A DNA stretch of 32,805 bases from HyVt-337 sp964428895 (GTDB taxonomy: Bacteria; Planctomycetota; Phycisphaerae; SM23-33), in assembly GCA_964428895.1 (NCBI GenBank), contig CAYRZU010000034.1, positions 1 to 32,805 of the forward strand, in the 5' to 3' direction. Positions 1 through 7,609 of this stretch are shown piece by piece. Position 1 is the stretch's first letter, and each line of letters begins with the position of its first letter. The notes beneath the pieces are model-generated. The model searched no databases and had not been told where the DNA came from. It saw nothing but the letters and a program-made list of their open reading frames with translations. Made by a program: the position numbers and the translations under genes.

Positions 1-22
1 GAAGCGGCAACCTGACTCTCAT

Positions 23-124
23 TCACATTGGTACAGGAATCGGGGGCAGGTCAACCGTGACCTCTGAAGGGCCGCACCCGGCGAGAATAGCCGCCATCGA
101 GACGATCGTGACAATGTTCTTCAT
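23..124 (-). CDS. very small predicted lipoprotein (33 aa)
   Basis: This 33-codon reading frame begins MKNIVTIVSMAAILAGCG. It has a short basic start, a hydrophobic stretch and a lipobox-like LAGC at residues 13-16, so it looks like a minimal lipoprotein whose mature part is only about 18 residues and proline-rich. The ATG at 124 has an AAGG-containing purine stretch about 8 bases upstream (reading the minus strand). The longer in-frame extension to 343 would run through the tRNA gene and is not credible. No family is recognised. Tiny lipoproteins of this kind (entericidin-like in size, not necessarily in function) are often missed by gene finders. Chance occurrence remains possible. Confidence 0.5.
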   Translation of the reverse strand: MKNIVTIVSMAAILAGCGPSEVTVDLPPIPVPM

Positions 125-262
125 TGTGTCTGAGCCTTTCCGGCAAATGACAATCGGGGACGGCCGCCTACTGCCACAGCTCGCATGACAACATGCTGAA
201 TTCCCTTCATCCCTCTTCGATCTGCGCTTCCTTGATATCACATCCCACTTTGCCCCACTATG

Positions 263-289
263 CAAAAAGACCGCCGGGTGGCGGTCTTT
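263..289 (-). terminator. intrinsic terminator after tRNA-Val
   Basis: A perfect 10-bp inverted repeat (266-275 with 280-289) with a 4-base loop is followed on the minus strand by a run of five T. It lies just downstream of the tRNA 3' end and would end the tRNA transcript. Confidence 0.85.
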
Positions 290-295
290 GAAGAC

Positions 296-369
296 TGGGC
301 GATACTGGACTCGAACCAGTGACCTTGCGGGTGTGATCCGCACGCTCTAGCCAGCTGAGCTAATCGCCC
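296..369 (-). tRNA. tRNA-Val, anticodon CAC
   Basis: The minus strand folds into a full cloverleaf. The 7-bp acceptor stem pairs GGGCGAT with ATCGCCC. The D arm has GCTC/GAGC, and the anticodon stem TGCGG/CCGCA encloses loop ATCACAC, giving anticodon CAC. The T arm is ACTGG-TTCGAGT-CCAGT and the discriminator base is A. CCA is not encoded, so a CCA-adding enzyme is needed. CAC reads the valine codon GUG. The gene has its own promoter and terminator and appears to be a single-gene unit. Confidence 0.97.
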
Positions 370-380
370 GAAGTCGGTGC

Positions 381-408
381 ATTATACTCACGGGCCTTGA
401 CGGTTCAA
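381..408 (-). promoter_or_regulatory. sigma70-type promoter for tRNA-Val
   Basis: On the minus strand TTGAAC (403-408) and a perfect TATAAT (381-386) are separated by 16 bases. The -10 box ends 11 bases before the 5' end of the tRNA, leaving room for a short 5' leader removed by RNase P. Confidence 0.75.
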
Positions 409-421
409 CCGTTTGGCGGAG

Positions 422-1552
422 CTAACCGTTATTGGCGGCGTGTTCGGCCAGGACCTCGAGTGTGGTGGTGAAGTCGTCGGGCCAGGGCGCTTCGAGCTTC
501 ATCCGCTGTTCGGTGCGGGGGTGGTAGAACTCGATGGTGTGGGCATGAAGAGCCTGGCGGGTGATCAACGGGCCTTCGGCGACGTCAGCGTGGCCTTCGA
601 TTTGGCTCAGATACAGCGGGCCACCACCGTACATCTTGTCGCCCACGATGGGGTGACCCAGGTGGCTGGCGTGGACGCGGAGCTGATGGGTCCGCCCGGT
701 CTTGGGGTAGAACTCCACCAGCGTAAAGGCCAGCTTGCCCGGACCCACGCCGGTCAGCCGCCGCAGCACCTTGTAGCGGGTGAAGGCGTCTTTGGTCGCG
801 CCGGGGAACGGGCGGCCGGTCTCGCGATGGACCGCGTACTTCTCGCGAATCTTGGGATGCTTGCCGATGGGCATATCGATGACGTCTTCATCGAAGCCCA
901 GTCGGCCGTGCAGGATGGCCGAATAGGTCTTGTGGATCTTGCGATGCTCGAACTGATGACCCAGGCGCCACAGGGCCAATTCGCTCTTGGCGACCAGCAT
1001 AATGCCGGTCGTGTCCCGGTCCAGCCGATGCACGATGCCGGGCCGAAAGACCTCACCGGAATCGGGCAACTCGGAGATATCGCGCCAGTTTGTCTTGAAG
1101 TAGAAGGCCAGGCCGTTGACGAGCGTGCCGGTCCAGTTGCCGCGGGCGGGGTGGACGATCAGATTGGCCTGCTTGTTGATGGCGATCAGGTCGTCGTCTT
1201 CATAGACCACGTCGATGGGGATGTCCTCGGGCGGGATTTCCTGGGCCTTGATCACGGGCAGCATCATGTCGATCTGGTCGCCCTGGACGATCTTGTAGTT
1301 GGGTTTGACGATTCGGCCGTTAACGGTGACGCTGCCCTCACGGATGTAGCTCTGCAGCGCGGTGCGCGAGACATCCTTGCCGAGCCGGCCCGAGAGATAC
1401 TTGTCCAGGCGGCGATTCGGCAGCGTGCGGCGAATGGCGATCTTGACGTGGCGCAGGCCGTCTTCCTCGGCCTCGATGTCGGTCTCGACGGCATCGAGGT
1501 CGTCGGTCTGCGGCCCGGAAAGCGAATCATCGTTGCGCGGATCGTCGGTCAT
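422..1552 (-). CDS. rluD: RluA/RluD-family 23S rRNA pseudouridine synthase
   Basis: This is a pseudouridine synthase of the RluA/RluD family, which isomerises specific uridines in large-subunit rRNA in the cytoplasm. A roughly 35-residue acidic N-terminal tail precedes an S4 RNA-binding domain (about 45-105; RRLDKYLSGRLG and VNGRIVKPNYKI are typical). The catalytic domain carries the signature HRLDRDTTG at 175-183, with Asp178 as the expected nucleophile, and the late motif GRTHQLRVH. At 376 aa it is somewhat longer than E. coli RluD (326 aa) because of the acidic tail. The ATG at 1552 has only a weak ribosome-binding site. The gene is separated from the upstream corrinoid-protein gene by a terminator and is probably transcribed alone. 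The exact target uridine cannot be read from sequence. Confidence 0.93.
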   Translation of the reverse strand: MTDDPRNDDSLSGPQTDDLDAVETDIEAEEDGLRHVKIAIRRTLPNRRLDKYLSGRLGKDVSRTALQSYIREGSVTVNGRIVKPNYKIVQGDQIDMMLPVIKAQEIPPEDIPIDVVYEDDDLIAINKQANLIVHPARGNWTGTLVNGLAFYFKTNWRDISELPDSGEVFRPGIVHRLDRDTTGIMLVAKSELALWRLGHQFEHRKIHKTYSAILHGRLGFDEDVIDMPIGKHPKIREKYAVHRETGRPFPGATKDAFTRYKVLRRLTGVGPGKLAFTLVEFYPKTGRTHQLRVHASHLGHPIVGDKMYGGGPLYLSQIEGHADVAEGPLITRQALHAHTIEFYHPRTEQRMKLEAPWPDDFTTTLEVLAEHAANNG

Positions 1553-1570
1553 GCCCGTTGGCGAACTTTA

Positions 1571-1638
1571 CAAAAGGGAACCGCCAGCGCAGGATCTCGT
1601 GCGCCCGTCGGGGCGCAACGCCAAACCTGCGCTGGCGG
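1571..1638 (-). terminator. nested-hairpin terminator of the corrinoid-protein gene
   Basis: A perfect 13-bp outer stem (1581-1593 with 1626-1638) encloses a second 7-bp hairpin (1600-1606 with 1611-1617). On the minus strand the outer stem is followed by TTCCCTTTTG. Its place between the stop of the corrinoid gene (1671) and the start of rluD (1552) fits a rho-independent terminator, although the T tract is interrupted. Confidence 0.6.
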
Positions 1639-1670
1639 CATTTACGAACGTCTGGTCAGGTCCGCAGAGC

Positions 1671-2294
1671 TTACAGCAGCGTCAGAGCGACTTCAGCAGC
1701 GCTGGCCGCATCCGGAGCGTAGCCGTCGGCACCGATTTCATCGGCGAAGTTCTGCGTCACCGGTGCGCCACCGATGATGGTCTTGGTCGCCACGCCGGCG
1801 TCCTTGAGAGCCTTGACGACTTCGGTCATCTGCGGCATGGTCGTCGTCAGCAGGGCGCTCATGGCACAGACGGCCGCGCCGCTTTCCTTGCAGGCCTCGA
1901 CGAACTTCTCGGCGCCAACGTCGGTGCCAACGTCGACGACCTTCAGGCCGGCGCCGGTCAGCATCATGCCCACGAGATTCTTGCCGATGTCGTGCAGGTC
2001 GCCCTTGACCGTGCCGAGCACGACGGTGGCGACCGGTTCCACACCGGCTTCGACCAGCTTCGGCTGCAGCACGTCCAGGCCGGCGTGCATCGCACGGGCG
2101 GCGATCAGCACCTCAGGGACATACACTTCGTTGGCCTTGAACTTCTTGCCAATCACGTTCATGCCGGCGATCAGGCCCTGCTCCAGGACGTCCTTGGGGC
2201 CCACGCCTTCGGCCAGAGCGGCCTCGGTCAGTTCGGTGACCTTGTTGCGGTCGCCCTTCATCAGTGCGTCTGCCAGTGCTTGCAAATCTGCCAT
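1671..2294 (-). CDS. corrinoid (B12-binding) methyltransferase subunit, MtaC/MttC/MtbC type
   Basis: This small corrinoid protein carries a methyl group on cobalamin between two methyltransferases in the cytoplasm. Residues 1-85 form the B12-binding cap (four-helix) domain. The Rossmann-like B12 domain follows with the DxHxxG lower-ligand motif seen as DLHDIG (Asp99, His101, Gly104), then SALLT (146-150) and GGAPV (175-179), the usual SxL and GG loops. At 207 aa it matches the family length. The ATG at 2294 is chosen over an upstream one because GGAGG lies 9 bases ahead of it. No substrate-specific methyltransferase is adjacent. A URO-D-type methyltransferase lies far away at 28724-29821. Substrate (methylamine, methanol, methoxy compound or other) cannot be inferred. 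Confidence 0.9.
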   Translation of the reverse strand: MADLQALADALMKGDRNKVTELTEAALAEGVGPKDVLEQGLIAGMNVIGKKFKANEVYVPEVLIAARAMHAGLDVLQPKLVEAGVEPVATVVLGTVKGDLHDIGKNLVGMMLTGAGLKVVDVGTDVGAEKFVEACKESGAAVCAMSALLTTTMPQMTEVVKALKDAGVATKTIIGGAPVTQNFADEIGADGYAPDAASAAEVALTLL

Positions 2295-2496
2295 GCCTAC
2301 GTACCTCCAACGGTTCGTTTTGGGGTGGTTGGCGCCACCCGGCCTTAGTTTCGGTCCACTGCCGACCAACCCGGTAGGTCAACAGATGGGTCCACGGAAT
2401 CTATCTCGCAAGATGAGTGTTGTAAATGGCTTTTCAACAAAATCGAGGATTTTTGTCCAACCGCGATTCGGCGGGGCGATTCGGACGCCTGCTCCC

Positions 2497-3243
2497 TTAC
2501 GGCACGGCCGGATCGGACGGGCCGGGGAACTCCTCGGGGGACGGCTCGCCCAGCAAATCGTCCAGACTTGGCCCTTCCAGGCCGGCGCCCGGGCCCGTCG
2601 GGCCCACGTCGGCCGGCTGCGTTACGGGCATCGGCGGCGGCGTCATGGCCACGGGGCGAACCAACTCCGGCAGGGAATCCTTGTTCCGCATGGCGATGGC
2701 GCTGGCGGGCGTGCCGGCGGCGCCGTCGATGGCCAGGACCGCCTCGTAGTGACTGCGGGCGAGTTCATACTCGCCGCGGTTCTCGGCCAACACGGCCAAG
2801 CCCACGTGGGCGCGGGCGGCCAGGATGGGCTCATCGGAGAATCGGTCCAGGGCCTTCTGGTAGTCGGCCTGGGCCCCTTGGTACATCGCATCGGGCCGGT
2901 CCATCCCCAGCATGGCGCTGGCCACCTGCAAGTCGGCCCGGCTAAGCAGCGCCAGCGCCGCCACGCGGAGGTCCGTATCCTGCTCGGCCAGCGCCGCCAG
3001 GCGTTCCAGGCGTTCTTCGGTCAGGAGGGCCTGATCGCCCATGGCCTCGGCGTACTGCACGCGGGGCCCGAGGCGGTGTTGGGTCAGCTTGTTGCTGACG
3101 AACTTGCCGACCAGAAAGCCCGCCGCCACCACCACGATCAGCCAGAGGATCGAATTGAGATGGCGTTTCAGAAAGTCCACCGTCTTGTGAAGCTCGGTGT
3201 CCAGCGTGTTGTGCTGCAACTCGTGACGTCGTTCAGACTTCAT
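2497..3243 (-). CDS. membrane-anchored tetratricopeptide-like protein
   Basis: This 248-residue protein has a cytoplasmic N-terminus of about 28 residues and one membrane span (about 30-49, LWLIVVVAAGFLVGKFV). A helical region follows (about 60-190) with TPR-like spacing, for example AARAHVGLAVLAENRGEYE near 143-161. It ends in a Pro/Gly-rich tail containing a VTQPAD tract. The architecture resembles YfgM/tetratricopeptide-2 proteins, which act as periplasmic-side scaffolds, but a specific role is not assignable. GGAG sits before the ATG. The gene lies 33 bp downstream of a lipoprotein gene on the same strand, so the two are probably co-transcribed as an envelope pair. Confidence 0.75.
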   Translation of the reverse strand: MKSERRHELQHNTLDTELHKTVDFLKRHLNSILWLIVVVAAGFLVGKFVSNKLTQHRLGPRVQYAEAMGDQALLTEERLERLAALAEQDTDLRVAALALLSRADLQVASAMLGMDRPDAMYQGAQADYQKALDRFSDEPILAARAHVGLAVLAENRGEYELARSHYEAVLAIDGAAGTPASAIAMRNKDSLPELVRPVAMTPPPMPVTQPADVGPTGPGAGLEGPSLDDLLGEPSPEEFPGPSDPAVP

Positions 3244-3276
3244 AACTACTCCGCGCTACCCTCCGAGGCCCACCGG

Positions 3277-3765
3277 CTACCGGCTGGCGGGATTCTCCAT
3301 CGGAGAGGCAAGATGTTCACCGGTCCACAGCACCTGGACCATCACGTGGGTCGCACGGAACAGGCCGTCGTCTCCGGTGATACTAATGGTGCACTCTTCC
3401 GGGCCCTTGTGGAACACCAAGGTCAGCGTTCCCTGCAGGAACCGGTCCGTTACGATCTCCCAACGCGTATTGGGCATGTAGCGCCGGTAGAATCGCGCTA
3501 CCGAGAACTTATCGGCGTCGCCCTTATACACGTGGTCGATGTAGCGCGAGTCGCCCGCCGAAAAGTGGCGGCTGCGCTTCTCGACCAATTCAAAACCCAT
3601 CGGCAGCGGCACGTCCGGAATCTTCGGATTCGGGTCGGGCAGGATCAACTGCGTGCCCAAATCGTACGGATCGTCGCTGGCGGTGACGGACTTATTGTTG
3701 TTGCAGCCGGCCGAAACCGTCAGGCTCGCGGCCATCAAGATGATCCATATCCATCGTGTGTTCAT
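3277..3765 (-). CDS. predicted lipoprotein of unknown function
   Basis: The 162-residue protein begins MNTRWIWIILMAASLTVSAGC, a lipoprotein signal peptide with lipobox VSAGC and the lipidated cysteine at residue 21. The mature region starts with a polar Asn/Ser/Asp linker. It continues into a globular domain with PLPMGFELVEK, a FYRRYMP motif and TLTLVFHKG, a pattern shared by small uncharacterised lipoproteins. I do not recognise a function. The ATG at 3765 is preferred because GGGAGG lies about 6 bases upstream and the signal peptide starts exactly there; the upstream in-frame start would add 30 polar residues. It is the first gene of a likely two-gene unit with the membrane TPR-like protein. 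Confidence 0.75.
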   Translation of the reverse strand: MNTRWIWIILMAASLTVSAGCNNNKSVTASDDPYDLGTQLILPDPNPKIPDVPLPMGFELVEKRSRHFSAGDSRYIDHVYKGDADKFSVARFYRRYMPNTRWEIVTDRFLQGTLTLVFHKGPEECTISITGDDGLFRATHVMVQVLWTGEHLASPMENPASR

Positions 3766-3962
3766 GGCGGCCTCCCTGCCGGCAGACGTTTGCCGCATCG
3801 GCGTTCGGTCAGCGCGCGTTAGCGTTGCCGATTCGGCTGGTCCTGTCAAGGTCATTCGCTTCCAGGTGAATCGGCCATTCGGGGGGATTTGCTATTGTCA
3901 AACCTTGACCCGAACCGTAACGTATCGCCACGCGGACGGGCCGCGGAATCGGAGACCGCCGA

Positions 3963-4328
3963 GTGATCGTTGTTCTCAATCTGTTTGACATTATTCCCGG
4001 TCGGGAACTGGACTACGCCAAATACCTTAGGCAAGTCCAGCCCATCCTGGATCGTTACGGCGCGAAGGTCATTCTATATGGCCTGACGCGGATGATCTTC
4101 ACCGGTGACCTCAGCCAGCAGTACTGCGGGCTGATCGGCTACCAAAGCCTTCGCAACCTCCGCGAGTTGTCCCACGACCCCGAATTCGAGCGGATTCGCC
4201 CCCTGCGGGACGAAACCACTGAAAACTACGTACTGACCACGATCGAGGCCTTCGACGGCCTCGCCGCCGCAGCCGCCTATCTGGAAAACGGCTGCGCCCA
4301 TCCTGAGCCGTCCGTCGACAACGCTTGA
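3963..4328 (+). CDS. small dimeric alpha/beta-barrel-like protein (DUF1330/NIPSNAP-like)
   Basis: The 121-residue protein (GTG start, GGAG upstream) begins IVVLNLFDIIPGRELDYAKY, typical of dimeric alpha/beta-barrel proteins: beta strand, then a helix starting around the GRELDYAKY segment. A second strand (AKVILYGLTRMIF) and FEGFD-like C-terminal elements follow. Proteins of this fold include monooxygenases, mutarotases and small accessory proteins, and the exact type cannot be fixed. It is the first gene of an operon, 27 bp ahead of the IlvD-family dehydratase and then LarA. A role in the same hydroxy-acid or sugar-acid pathway is therefore inferred. Confidence 0.6.
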   Translation: MIVVLNLFDIIPGRELDYAKYLRQVQPILDRYGAKVILYGLTRMIFTGDLSQQYCGLIGYQSLRNLRELSHDPEFERIRPLRDETTENYVLTTIEAFDGLAAAAAYLENGCAHPEPSVDNA

Positions 4329-4355
4329 TCCGTCGCGGCGGCGTGGAGAGACGCC

Positions 4356-6296
4356 ATGCGAAGCGACCGTATCAAGACCGGCCCCCAACGCGGACCCCAC
4401 CGCAGCCTCCTGCGCGCGACCGGCCTGGACGACAAGGCCATCCGCAAGCCGTTCATCGCCATCGCGAGCAGCCACACCGACGTGGTCCCCGGGCACGTGC
4501 ACCTGGACGCGGTGGCCCAACTGGTGGCTAGTTGGGTCCGCGACGCCGGTGGAACGCCGTTCGTGTTCAACACCATCGGCGTTTGCGATGGGCTGGCCAT
4601 GGGCCATACCGGCATGAAGTACTCGCTGGCGTCGCGTGAGCTGATCGCCGACTGCGTGGAGACCATGTGCGAGGCCCACTGCTTCGACGCGATGGTCTGC
4701 ATTCCCAACTGCGACAAGATCGTCCCCGGCATGCTCATGGGATCGCTACGGGTGAACGTCCCAACTGTGTTCGTCTCCGGCGGGCCCATGGAGGCCGGCC
4801 ACGTCGACGGCAAGGACGTGGATTTGGTCGATCAGTTCACGGCCGTCGCGTTGGAGACGGTCGGCGCCATGACGACCGCCAAGGTCAAGCAGTATGAGAA
4901 GAAGACGTGCCCCACCTGCGGCTCCTGCAGCGGCATGTTCACCGCCAATAGCATGAACTGCCTGTGCGAGGCGATCGGCATGGCCTTGCCGGGCAACGGC
5001 ACGTGCCTGGCGACCAACCCCGCCCGCAATCAGCTCTACATCGACGCGGCCAAACGGATCGTGGCGATGGCCAAGCAGTGGATTCGCGGCGGCAGCAAGA
5101 AGACCTTCGACTTCCTTCCGCGCCGGATCATGACGAAGAAAGCGTTCGAGAACGCCTTCGCGGTCGACATGGCCATGGGCGGCTCGAGCAACACCGTGCT
5201 GCACCTGCTGGCGATGGCCTCTGAAGCCGGCGTGCTCTTCACGCTGGATGACATCGACCGCGTCTCCAAGCGAACGCCCAACATCTGTCGCGTGGCGCCG
5301 TCGAACACGCCCGAGGGCAAGACCTACCACATCCAGGATGTCCACCGGGCGGGCGGCATCCATACGATCATGGGCCAACTGGCGGCCGACAAGCCCCGAG
5401 CCCTGCACACCGCCCTCAAGACCGTCACCGGCAAGACCGTCGCACAGAATATCTCGGCGTGGTCGCTGCGGAGTAAGTGTGTCACCCCGGCCGTCAAGCG
5501 GTTCTACCGAAAGGGATCCCTGCCGACCGGTCGGCCGGTTTACGCCGTGCGAGGAATGCTGATGTCGGCCGGCCCAATCAATGCCCGCCTCCGGGCAGAT
5601 ATCCGCAAGCAGATTCGGGACGCGAACAAGACCTTGCTCTCCGATGATCGCTTCCCGCTGAAGCCCGTCGGGCGCATCAAACCGATGGACGTGATCCGGC
5701 CGGTCACCAAGGCCTTTACGAAGAAAGGCGGGCTGATCGTCCTGCGCGGCAATATCGCACGCAGCGGCGCGGTGATGAAGCTGGCCGGGGTGAGCCCGAA
5801 CATGTATCGCTTCACGGGCAAGGCGCGGATTTGCGAATCGCAGGAAGACGCGTGCGAGGTAATCCTGGCGGGCAAGGTCAAGCCCGGTGACGTGGTCGTG
5901 ATCCGCAACGAAGGCCCCCGCGGCGGGCCCGGCATGCAGGAGATGCTGGCCCCGACCAGTTACATGAAGGGCCTGGGCCTTTACGACACGTGCTACATGA
6001 TCACGGACGGCCGATACAGCGGCGGCACGAGCGGCCCGTGCATCGGTCACGTGGCCCCGGAAACGGCCGCGTGCGGCGAGATCGGCCTCTTGAAGAACGG
6101 CGATCTTATCGAGATCGACGCCCTGGCCGGTACGCTGAACGCCAAGGTCTCCAAAGCTGAGTTCGCGCGGCGACTCAAGCGGTTCAAGTCGCGCCCACCG
6201 CAGATCCGCCACGGCGCCCTAGGCCGATACGCCGCCCACGCCACCAGCGCCGATACCGGAGCCATCCTCGACTGGCCCGGAAAGGAAATAAAGTAA
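4356..6296 (+). CDS. ilvD: IlvD/Edd-family dehydratase (dihydroxy-acid or sugar-acid dehydratase)
   Basis: This Fe-S dehydratase removes water from 2,3-dihydroxy acids or sugar acids to give a 2-keto acid. Family signatures are clear: PGHVHL (45-50), NCDKIVPGMLMGS (118-130) with Cys119, TCPTCGSCSGMFTANSM (184-200) with Cys191, GGSSNTVLHLL (275-285), QEDACEVILAGKVKPGDVV and RYSGGTSG (553-560). The Cys of the PCN motif found in many [2Fe-2S] members is replaced by PGH, as in E. coli IlvD. At 646 aa it is longer than E. coli IlvD (616) because the linker at about 370-445 is enlarged and basic. GGAGAG precedes the ATG. The stop overlaps the larA start (TAATG), implying coupled translation. The neighbour LarA and the absence of other branched-chain genes argue for a sugar- or hydroxy-acid substrate, though valine/isoleucine synthesis is not excluded. 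Confidence 0.9.
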   Translation: MRSDRIKTGPQRGPHRSLLRATGLDDKAIRKPFIAIASSHTDVVPGHVHLDAVAQLVASWVRDAGGTPFVFNTIGVCDGLAMGHTGMKYSLASRELIADCVETMCEAHCFDAMVCIPNCDKIVPGMLMGSLRVNVPTVFVSGGPMEAGHVDGKDVDLVDQFTAVALETVGAMTTAKVKQYEKKTCPTCGSCSGMFTANSMNCLCEAIGMALPGNGTCLATNPARNQLYIDAAKRIVAMAKQWIRGGSKKTFDFLPRRIMTKKAFENAFAVDMAMGGSSNTVLHLLAMASEAGVLFTLDDIDRVSKRTPNICRVAPSNTPEGKTYHIQDVHRAGGIHTIMGQLAADKPRALHTALKTVTGKTVAQNISAWSLRSKCVTPAVKRFYRKGSLPTGRPVYAVRGMLMSAGPINARLRADIRKQIRDANKTLLSDDRFPLKPVGRIKPMDVIRPVTKAFTKKGGLIVLRGNIARSGAVMKLAGVSPNMYRFTGKARICESQEDACEVILAGKVKPGDVVVIRNEGPRGGPGMQEMLAPTSYMKGLGLYDTCYMITDGRYSGGTSGPCIGHVAPETAACGEIGLLKNGDLIEIDALAGTLNAKVSKAEFARRLKRFKSRPPQIRHGALGRYAAHATSADTGAILDWPGKEIK

Positions 6297-7606
6297 TGGC
6301 CGACATGCAGACCGTCCACATGCTGTTCGGGAAGACCGGCCTCTCGCTGGACATCCCCGCGGGCGCCACCATTCTGACCGGCCAACCCGTCCCGGCGGTC
6401 GCCGACCCGGACGCCGCCGTCGCAGCGGCGCTCGCCAGCCCGATCGGTTCAGCCCCCCTGCCGGAATTGATCGCGGCCAAGCAGCCCAAGACGGTGGCTA
6501 TCACGGTTTCGGACATCACGCGCCCCGTGCCGAACAAACAGTTCCTGCCCGCGATGCTCAAGATGCTCAACGACTGCGGCGTCGATGACAGCCAAATCGT
6601 CATTATCGTCGGCACGGGCATGCATCGGGCGAGCGTCCCCCACGAGCTGGATTTCATCCTCGGGGCCGACATCCTCGACCGCATCGAGGTGATGGACCAC
6701 ACCGCCGACAAGCCCGAAACGCTCACTAAGGTCAGCGACGATCCGCCGGTGTTCGTCTGCACGCGGTTCGCCGAGGCCGACTTCCGCATCGTGACCGGCT
6801 ACATCGAGCCACACTTCATGGCCGGCTTTTCCGGCGGGCGCAAGGGCGTTTGCCCCGCGATGGTCGATCTGAAGACCGTCCAACGCTTTCACGGGTACGA
6901 CACCCTCAGCGACCCCAAGGCCGACAACGGCATTCTGGAGGGAAACCCCTGTCACGCCATCGCTCTGAACGTGGCGAAGACCGTGGGCGTCGACTTCCTG
7001 TTCAACGTAGCCATCACCCGCGAGCGGGAGATCGCCGGCATCTACTGCGGCGATCTGGGCGAGGCCCACCTGGCCGGGTGCAAGCAAGTGGCCGAGTGGA
7101 CGACGGCTGAGATAGCCGGGCCGTTTGACCTGGTCGTCACCAACGCGGGCGGCTATCCGCTGGACCAGACCTTCTACCAGGCCGTCAAGGGCTTGTGCAC
7201 CGCCTTGCCCGCGCTCGGCCCGGATACCACGCTGCTGCAAGTGGCCGAATGCACCGAAGAACTCGGCAGCGGCCATTACACCGAGCTGATGATGAAATGG
7301 GACGGCAACTGGCGAGGCTTCCTGAAACACATCGAAGCCAACCGGGACGTCACCGAACTCGACCAGTGGGAGTTACAGATGCAGGCCCGCGTGCTGGATC
7401 GCATCGGCGTGGAGAACTTGCGGCTCGTCACAGACGGCATCGACCCAGCCACCCAGCAGCGAATGAACCTGACCCCCGTTCTCGGCGAAGGCGACGTACA
7501 AACCCGCGCCCAACGCGCGATCGATGAGTTCCTCACCGCCCACCCCGCCGCCAAAGTGGCCGTCATCCCCGAAGGCCCCTACACCATGCTGCGGGTCGAG
7601 GCCTAA
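6296..7606 (+). CDS. larA: LarA-family nickel-pincer 2-hydroxyacid racemase/epimerase
   Basis: LarA enzymes use a nickel-pincer nucleotide cofactor to racemise or epimerise 2-hydroxy acids in the cytoplasm. The key residues are present at nearly the same positions as in the lactobacillar lactate racemase: DITRP (73-77), GTGMHR with His110, EPHFMAGFSGGRK with His173 and the cofactor-linking Lys183, and RFHG with His199. Length (436 aa) is normal. The substrate may be lactate, malate, another 2-hydroxy acid or an aldonate such as gluconate; the family includes all these activities. Cofactor genes larB, larC and larE are not in the window and must lie elsewhere if the enzyme is active. It starts inside the ilvD stop codon and ends 3 bp from the convergent serA. 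Confidence 0.92.
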   Translation: MADMQTVHMLFGKTGLSLDIPAGATILTGQPVPAVADPDAAVAAALASPIGSAPLPELIAAKQPKTVAITVSDITRPVPNKQFLPAMLKMLNDCGVDDSQIVIIVGTGMHRASVPHELDFILGADILDRIEVMDHTADKPETLTKVSDDPPVFVCTRFAEADFRIVTGYIEPHFMAGFSGGRKGVCPAMVDLKTVQRFHGYDTLSDPKADNGILEGNPCHAIALNVAKTVGVDFLFNVAITREREIAGIYCGDLGEAHLAGCKQVAEWTTAEIAGPFDLVVTNAGGYPLDQTFYQAVKGLCTALPALGPDTTLLQVAECTEELGSGHYTELMMKWDGNWRGFLKHIEANRDVTELDQWELQMQARVLDRIGVENLRLVTDGIDPATQQRMNLTPVLGEGDVQTRAQRAIDEFLTAHPAAKVAVIPEGPYTMLRVEA

Positions 7607-7609
7607 CGG

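Noticed and set aside
413..1777. 454-aa plus-strand frame
   Set aside because: It is antisense to the RluD-type synthase, which has complete motifs and a normal domain order; high GC leaves the opposite strand open by chance.
1774..3822. 682-aa plus-strand frame
   Set aside because: It spans the antisense of three credible minus-strand genes and their intergenic spaces and has no recognisable domain.
4746..6212. 488-aa minus-strand frame
   Set aside because: It is antisense to the IlvD-family gene, whose Fe-S motifs are clear.
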